DNA from: Mantis religiosa
Taxonomy: Eukaryota; Arthropoda; Insecta; Mantodea; Mantidae
Reading direction: 5' to 3'
Length of the DNA stretch: 64,000 bases
NCBI GenBank assembly: GCA_030765055.1
Contig: CM060953.1
Span: 186,459,872 to 186,523,871 of the forward strand
In this document: positions 57,301 to 64,000 of the stretch, in pieces
Layout: each line of letters starts with the position of its first letter
Position numbering within the stretch: the first letter of the stretch is position 1
Position numbers and translations under genes: made by a program
The notes under the pieces: generated by a model
What the model saw: the letters and a program-made list of their open reading frames with translations, nothing else
Databases searched by the model: none
Told to the model about the DNA's origin: nothing

Positions 57301-60300
57301 CATTCATCTTACAGGATAAGAGAAAACCTCCAACGTTAATTCATATCGGACGATGAATGAAATGATGTTCAAATGAGTACAGACTACATAGATCTTAGTG
57401 TTACCAGACATTCATCTTTCAGGATAAGAGAAAACCTCCAACGTTAAGTCATATCGGACGATGAATGAAATGATGTTCAAATGAGTACAGGGTATATAGA
57501 GCTTAGAATTACCAGATATTTATCTTTCAGGATAAGAGAAAACCTCCAACGTTAAGTCATATCGGACGATGAATGAAATAATGTTCAAATGAGTACAGGG
57601 TATATAGAGCTTAGAATTACCAGATATTCATCTTTCAGGATAAGAGAAAACCTCCAACGTTAAGTCATATCGGACGAAGAATGAAATGATGTTCAAATGA
57701 GTACAGGGTACATAGAACTTAGAGTTACCAGGTATTCATCTTTCAGGAGAAGAGAAAACCGCCAACGTTAAGTCATATCGGACGATGAATGAAATGATGT
57801 TCAAATGAGTACAGGGTACGTAGAGCTTAGAGTTACCAGATATTCATATTTCAGGATAAGAGAAACCTCCAACGTTAATCATATCGGACGATGAATGAAA
57901 TGATGTTCAAATGAGTACAGGGTACATAGAACCTAGAGTTACCAGATATTCATCTTTCAGGATAAGAGAAAACCTCCAACGTTAAGTCACATCGGACGAT
58001 GAATGAAATGATGTTCAAATAAGTACAGGGTACATAGAGCTTAGAGTTACCAGACATTCATCTTTCAGGATAAGAGAAAACCTCCAACGTTAAGTCACAT
58101 CGGACGATTAATGAAATGATGCTCAAATGTGTACAGGGTACATAGAGCTTAGAGTTACCAGACATTCATCTTTCAGGATAAGAGAAAACCTCCAACGTTA
58201 AGTCACATTGGACGATGAATGAAATGATACTCAAATGAGTACAGGGTACATAGAGCTTAGTGTTACCAGACATTCATCTTTCAGGATAAGAGAAAACCTC
58301 CAACGTTAAGTCACATTGGACGATGAATGAAATGATGTTCAAATAAGTACAGGGTACATAGAGCTTAGAGTTACCAGACATTCATCTTTCAGGATAAGAG
58401 AAAACCTCCAACGTTAAGTCACATCGGACGATTAATGAAATGATGCTCAAATGAGTACAGGGTACATAGAGCTTAGAGTTACCAGACATTCATCTTTCAG
58501 GATAAGAGAAAACCTCCAACGTTAAGTCACATCGGACGATGAATGAAATGATATTCAAATGAGTACAGGGTACATAGAGCTTAGTGCTACGAGACATTCA
58601 TCTTTCAGGATAAGAGAAAACCTCCAACGTTAAGTCATATCGGACGATGAATGAAATGATGCTCAAATGAGTACAGGGTACATAGAGCTTAGTGTTACCA
58701 GACATTCATGTTTCAGGATAAGAGAAAACCTCCAACGTTAAGTCACATCGGACGATGAATGAAATGATGTTCAAATGAGTAGAGGGTACATAGAGCTTAG
58801 AGTTACCAGACATTCATCTTTCAGGATAAGAGAAAACCTCCCACGTTAAGTCACATCGGACGATGAATGAAATGATGTTCAAATGAGTACAGGGTACATA
58901 GAGCTTAGAGTTATCAGACATTCATGTTTCAGGATAAGAGAAAACCTCCAACGTTAAGTCACATCGGACGATGAATGAAATGATATTCAAATTAGTACAG
59001 GGTACATAGAGCTTAGTGTTACGAGACATTCATCTTTCAGGATAAGAGAAAACCTCCAACGTTAAGTCACATCGGACGATGAATAAAATGGTATTCAAAT
59101 GAGTACAGGGTACATAGAGCTTAGAGTTACCAGACATTCATCTTTCAGGATAAGATAAAACCTCCAACGTTAAGTCACATCGGACGATGAATGAAATGAT
59201 GTTCAAATGAGTAGAGGGTACATAGAGCTTATAGTTATCAGACATTCATCTTTCAGGATAAGGGAAAACCTCCAACGTTAAGTCATATCGGACGATGAAT
59301 GAAATGATGTTCAAATGAGTATAGGGTATATAGAGCTTATAGTTATCAGACATTCATCTTTCAGGATAAGGGAAAACCTCCAACGTTAAGTCATATCGGA
59401 CGATGAATTAAATGATGTTAAAATGAGTACAGGGTACATAGAGCTTATAGTTATCAGACAATGATATATCAGGATAAGGGAAAACCTCCAACGTTAAGTC
59501 ATATCGGACGATGAATGAAATGATGCTAAAATGAGTACAGGGTACTTAGAGCTTATAGTTATCAGACAATGATATATCAGGATAAGGGAAAACCTCCAAC
59601 GCTAGGTCATATCGGACGATGAATGAAATGATGTTCAAATGAGTACAGGGTACATAGAGCTTAGTGTTACCAGACATTCATCTTTCAGGATAAGAGAAAA
59701 CCTCCAACGTTAAGTCATATCGGACGATGAATGAAATGATGTTCAAATGAGTACAGAGTACATAGAGCTTAGTGTTACCAGACATTCATCTTACAGGATA
59801 AGAGAAAACCTCCAACGTTAAGTCATATCGGACGATGAATGAAATGATGTTCAAATGAGTACAGAGTACATAGAGCTTAGTGTTACCAGACATTCATCTT
59901 TCAGGATAAGAGAAAACCTCCAACGTTAAGTCATATCGGACGATGAATGAAATGATGTTCAAATGAGTACAGAGTACATAGAGCTTAGTGCTACCAGACA
60001 TTCATCTTACTGGATAAGAGAAAACCTCCAACGTTAAGTCATATCGGACGATGAATGAAATGATGTTCAAATGAGTACAGGGTATATAGAGCTTAGAATC
60101 ACCAGTCATTCATCTTTCAGGATAAGAGAAAACCTCCAACGTTAAGTCATATCGGACGATAAATGAAATGATGTTCAAATGAATACAGGATACATTGAGC
60201 TTAGTGTTACCAGACATTCATCTTACAGGATAAGAGAAAACCTCCAACGTTAATTCATATCGGACGATGAATGAAATGATGTTCAAATGAGTACAGAGTA

Positions 60301-63047
60301 CATAGAGCTTAGTGTTACCAGACATTCATCTTTCAGGATAAGAGAAAACCTCCAACGTTAAGTCATATCGGACGATGAATGAAGTGATGTTCAAATGAGT
60401 ACAGAGTACATAGAGCTTAGTGCTACCAGACATTCATCTTACAGGATAAGAGAAAACCTCCAACGTTAAGTCATATCGGACGATGAATGAAATGATGTTC
60501 AAATGAGTACAGGGTATATAGAGCTTAGAATCACCAGTCATTCATCTTTCAGGATAAGAGAAAACCTCCAACGTTAAGTCATATCGGACGATAAATGAAA
60601 TGATGTTCAAATGAATACAGGATACATTGAGCTTAGTGTTACCAGACATTCATCTTACAGGATAAGAGAAAACCTCCAACGTTAATTCATATCGGACGAT
60701 GAATGAAATGATGTTCAAATGAGTACAGACTACATAGATCTTAGTGTTACCAGACATTCATCTTTCAGGATAAGAGAAAACCTCCAACGTTAAGTCATAT
60801 CGGACGATGAATGAAATGATGTTCAAATGAGTACAGGGTATATAGAGCTTAGAATTACCAGATATTTATCTTTCAGGATAAGAGAAAACCTCCAACGTTA
60901 AGTCATATCGGACGATGAATGAAATGATGTTCAAATGAGTACATGGTATATAGAGCTTAGAATTACCAGATATTCATCTTTCAGCATAAGAGAAAACCTC
61001 CAACGTTAAGTCATATCGGACGAAGAATGAAATGATGTTCAAATGAGTACAGGGTACATAGAACTTAGAGTTACCAGATATTCATCTTTCAGGAGAAGAG
61101 AAAACCGCCAACGTTAAGTCATATCGGACGAAGAATGAAATGATGTTCAAATGAGTACAGGGTACATAGAACTTAGAGTTACCAGGTATTCATCTTTCAG
61201 GAGAAGAGAAAACCGCCAACGTTAAGTCATATCGGACGATGAATGAAATGATGTTCAAATGAGTACAGGGTACGTAGAGCTTAGAGTTACCAGATATTCA
61301 TATTTCAGGATAAGAGAAACCTCCAACGTTAAGTCATATCGGACGATGAATGAAATGATGTTCAAATGAGTACAGGGTACATAGAACCTAGAGTTACCAG
61401 ATATTCATCTTTCAGGATAAGAGAAAACCTCCAACGTTAAGTCACATCGGACGATGAATGAAATGATGTTCAAATAAGTACAGGGTACATAGAGCTTAGA
61501 GTTACCAGACATTCATCTTTCAGGATAAGAGAAAACCTCCAACGTTAAGTCACATCGGACGATTAATGAAATGATGCTCAAATGAGTACAGGGTACATAG
61601 AGCTTAGAGTTACCAGACATTCATCTTTCAGGATAAGAGAAAACCTCCAACGTTAAGTCACATTGGACGATGAATGAAATGATACTCAAATGAGTACAGG
61701 GTACATAGAGCTTAGTGTTACCAGACATTCATGTTTCAGGATAAGAGAAAACCTCCAACGTTAAGTCACATCGGACGATGAATGAAATGATGTTCAAATG
61801 AGTAGAGGGTACATAGAGCTTAGAGTTACCAGACATTCATCTTTCAGGATAAGAGAAAACCTCCAACGTTAAGTCACATCGGACGATGAATGAAATGATG
61901 TTCAAATGAGTACAGGGTACATAGAGCTTAGAGTTATCAGACATTCATGTTTCAGGATAAGAGAAAACCTCCAACGTTAAGTCACATCGGACGATGAATG
62001 AAATGATATTCAAATGAGTACAGGGTACATAGAGCTTAGTGCTACGAGACATTCATCTTTCAGGATAAGAGAAAACCTCCAACGTTAAGTCATATCGGCC
62101 GATGAATGAAATGATGCTCAAATGAGTACAGGGTACATAGAGCTTAGTGTTACCAGACATTCATGTTTCAGGATAAGAGAAAACCTCCAACGTTAAGTCA
62201 CATCGGACGATGAATGAAATGATGTTCAAATGAGTAGAGGGTACATAGAGCTTAGAGTTACCAGACATTCATCTTTCAGGATATGAGAAAACCTCCCACG
62301 TTAAGTCACATCGGACGATGAATGAAATGATGTTCAAATGAGTACAGGGTACATAGAGCTTAGAGTTATCAGACATTCATGTTTCAGGATAAGAGAAAAC
62401 CTCCAACGTTAAGTCACATCGGACGATGAATGAAATGATATTCATATGAGTACAGGGTACATAGAGCTTAGTGTTACGAGACATTCATCTTTCAGGATAA
62501 GAGAAAACCTCCAACGTTAAGTCACATCGGACGATGAATAAAATGGTATTCAAATGAGTACAGGGTACATAGAGCTTAGAGTTGCCAGACATTCATCTTT
62601 CAGGATAAGAGAAAACCTCCAACGTTAAGTCACATCGGACGATGAATGAAATGATGTTCAAATGAGTAGAGGGTACATAGAGCTTATAGTTATCAGACAT
62701 TCATCTTTCAGGATAAGGGAAAACCTCCAACGTTAAGTCATATCGGACGATGAATGAAATGATGTTCAAATGAGTATAGGGTATATAGAGCTTATAGTTA
62801 TCAGACATTCATCTTTCAGGATAAGGGAAAACCTCCAACGTTAAGTCATATCGGACGATGAATGAAATGATGTTAAAATGAGTACAGGGTACATAGAGCT
62901 TATAGTTATCAGACAATGATATATCAGGATAAGGGAAAACCTCCAACGTTAAGTCATATCGGACGATGAATGAAATGATGTTAAAATGAGTACAGGGTAC
63001 TTAGAGCTTATAGTTATCAGACAATGATATATCAGGATAAGGGAAAA
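54303..63047 (-). repeat. Super-higher-order repeat, copy 2 (8,745 bp)
   Basis: Blocks start at 54303, 56679 and 59593, each exactly 8,745 bp after its counterpart. Spot checks of rare variants (GGATATGAG at 44788/53533/62278; CGGCCGATG at 44606/53351/62096) keep the same spacing. Only a handful of differences from copy 1 were seen, for example C46943/G55688, C49572/T58317, T50436/C59181 and A52181/G60926. Confidence 0.92.
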
Positions 63048-64000
63048 CCTCCAACGCTAGGTCATATCGGACGATGAATGAAATGATGTTCAAATGAGTA
63101 CAGGGTACATAGAGCTTAGTGTTACCAGACATTCATCTTTCAGGATAAGAGAAAACCTCCAACGTTAAGTCATATCGGACGATGAATGAAATGATGTTCA
63201 AATGAGTACAGAGTACATAGAGCTTAGTGTTACCAGACATTCATCTTACAGGATAAGAGAAAACCTCCAACGTTAAGTCATATCGGACGATGAATGAAAT
63301 GATGTTCAAATGAGTACAGAGTACATAGAGCTTAGTGTTACCAGACATTCATCTTTCAGGATAAGAGAAAACCTCCAACGTTAAGTCATATCGGACGATG
63401 AATGAAATGATGTTCAAATGAGTACAGAGTACATAGAGCTTAGTGCTACCAGACATTCATCTTACAGGATAAGAGAAAACCTCCAACGTTAAGTCATATC
63501 GGACGATGAATGAAATGATGTTCAAATGAGTACAGGGTATATAGAGCTTAGAATCACCAGTCATTCATCTTTCAGGATAAGAGAAAACCTCCAACGTTAA
63601 GTCATATCGGACGATAAATGAAATGATGTTCAAATGAATACAGGATACATTGAGCTTAGTGTTACCAGACATTCATCTTACAGGATAAGAGAAAACCTCC
63701 AACGTTAATTCATATCGGACGATGAATGAAATGATGTTCAAATGAGTACAGAGTACATAGAGCTTAGTGTTACCAGACATTCATCTTTCAGGATAAGAGA
63801 AAACCTCCAACGTTAAGTCATATCGGACGATGAATGAAATGATGTTCAAATGAGTACAGAGTACATAGAGCTTAGTGCTACCAGACATTCATCTTACAGG
63901 ATAAGAGAAAACCTCCAACGTTAAGTCATATCGGACGATGAATGAAATGATGTTCAAATGAGTACAGGGTATATAGAGCTTAGAATCACCAGTCATTCAT
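63048..64000 (-). repeat. Super-higher-order repeat, start of copy 3
   Basis: The marker monomer at 63048 opens another 22-mer-type block, matching 54303-55255 as far as the window runs. The array therefore continues beyond the window. Confidence 0.88.

Larger units (their letters stand above)
41029..64000 (-). repeat. 108-bp satellite array, about 212 monomers, runs off the window
   Basis: Landmark CCTCCAACGTTAAGTCA occurs every 108 bp (for example 41131, 41239, 41347, 41455) with single-base deletions in a few monomers. The monomer contains GGACGATGAATGAAATGATG and CAAATGAGTACAGGGTACAT and is the reverse complement of the family 1 SINE tail, so relative to that SINE it lies on the minus strand. 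Monomers are very similar, with variants such as GACAATGATATATCAGG that recur at regular distances. There is no tRNA-like head in the array, and no interruption by other elements. Confidence 0.95.

Noticed and set aside
41029..64000. CRISPR-like array
   Set aside because: Spacing is regular, but there are no unique spacers: the whole 108 bp repeats. The context is eukaryotic. It is a satellite.

Overview
The window is eukaryotic, repeat-dominated DNA with no recognisable host gene. The mix of mariner/Tc1, hAT and Mutator-like transposons, jockey-like and RTE-like LINEs, Penelope-like elements, solo LTRs and several tRNA-derived SINE families points to an arthropod, most likely an insect with a large repeat-rich genome. 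A cockroach or termite is my guess from the mix, but nothing in the window proves it. Nearly every coding stretch is a transposase or reverse transcriptase broken by stops, frameshifts or nested insertions.

Layout, left half. Bases 1-8,600 hold a mariner-like element with complete ends (380-1644), a truncated LINE (1855-3412), a transposase scrap, a Penelope-like element (5070-6100), tRNA-derived SINEs, an (AAT)n tract and a DD34D mariner on the minus strand (7249-8566). Bases 9,196-10,562 are a composite tandem repeat built from minus-strand SINEs and invaded by a tRNA-Glu-like SINE. Bases 10,845-15,180 hold a jockey-like LINE end, a second copy of the first LINE split by a solo LTR, and two small fragments. 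Bases 16,108-18,789 look like a decayed Mutator-like element whose long inverted repeats each carry a 73-nt tRNA-like sequence; a solo LTR and a 103-bp TTAA-flanked MITE are nested in it. Then come a second DD34D mariner (19522-20814) and a SINE whose tail is repeated ten times in tandem (21521-22712).

Layout, middle. A third mariner with an internally triplicated transposase segment lies at 24684-26026. A Penelope-like element at 26897-27540 sits between two pieces of a SINE and is followed by a hammerhead-ribozyme-like core. A hAT remnant follows (28195-29110), then three LINE remnants on the minus strand (30175-33810). A Tc1-like element with both ends at 34523 and 39895 has been expanded to 5.4 kb by an RTE-like LINE with a perfect 14-bp target duplication, another transposase fragment, two SINEs and a polyadenylated GC-rich coiled-coil insert.

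Right third. From about 41,029 to the window end is an uninterrupted satellite of about 212 monomers of 108 bp. The monomer is the reverse complement of the tail of the first SINE family. The ten-copy expansion inside a SINE at 21,621-22,700 looks like the intermediate step between SINE and satellite. The array has nested higher-order structure: marker monomers divide it into blocks of 22, 27 and 32 monomers, and the trio repeats as an 8,745-bp super-unit (45558-54302, 54303-63047, start of a third at 63048) whose copies differ at only a handful of positions in spot checks. This SINE-to-satellite conversion with nested higher-order repeats is the most interesting feature. The tRNA-like inverted repeats and the hammerhead-like core come next.
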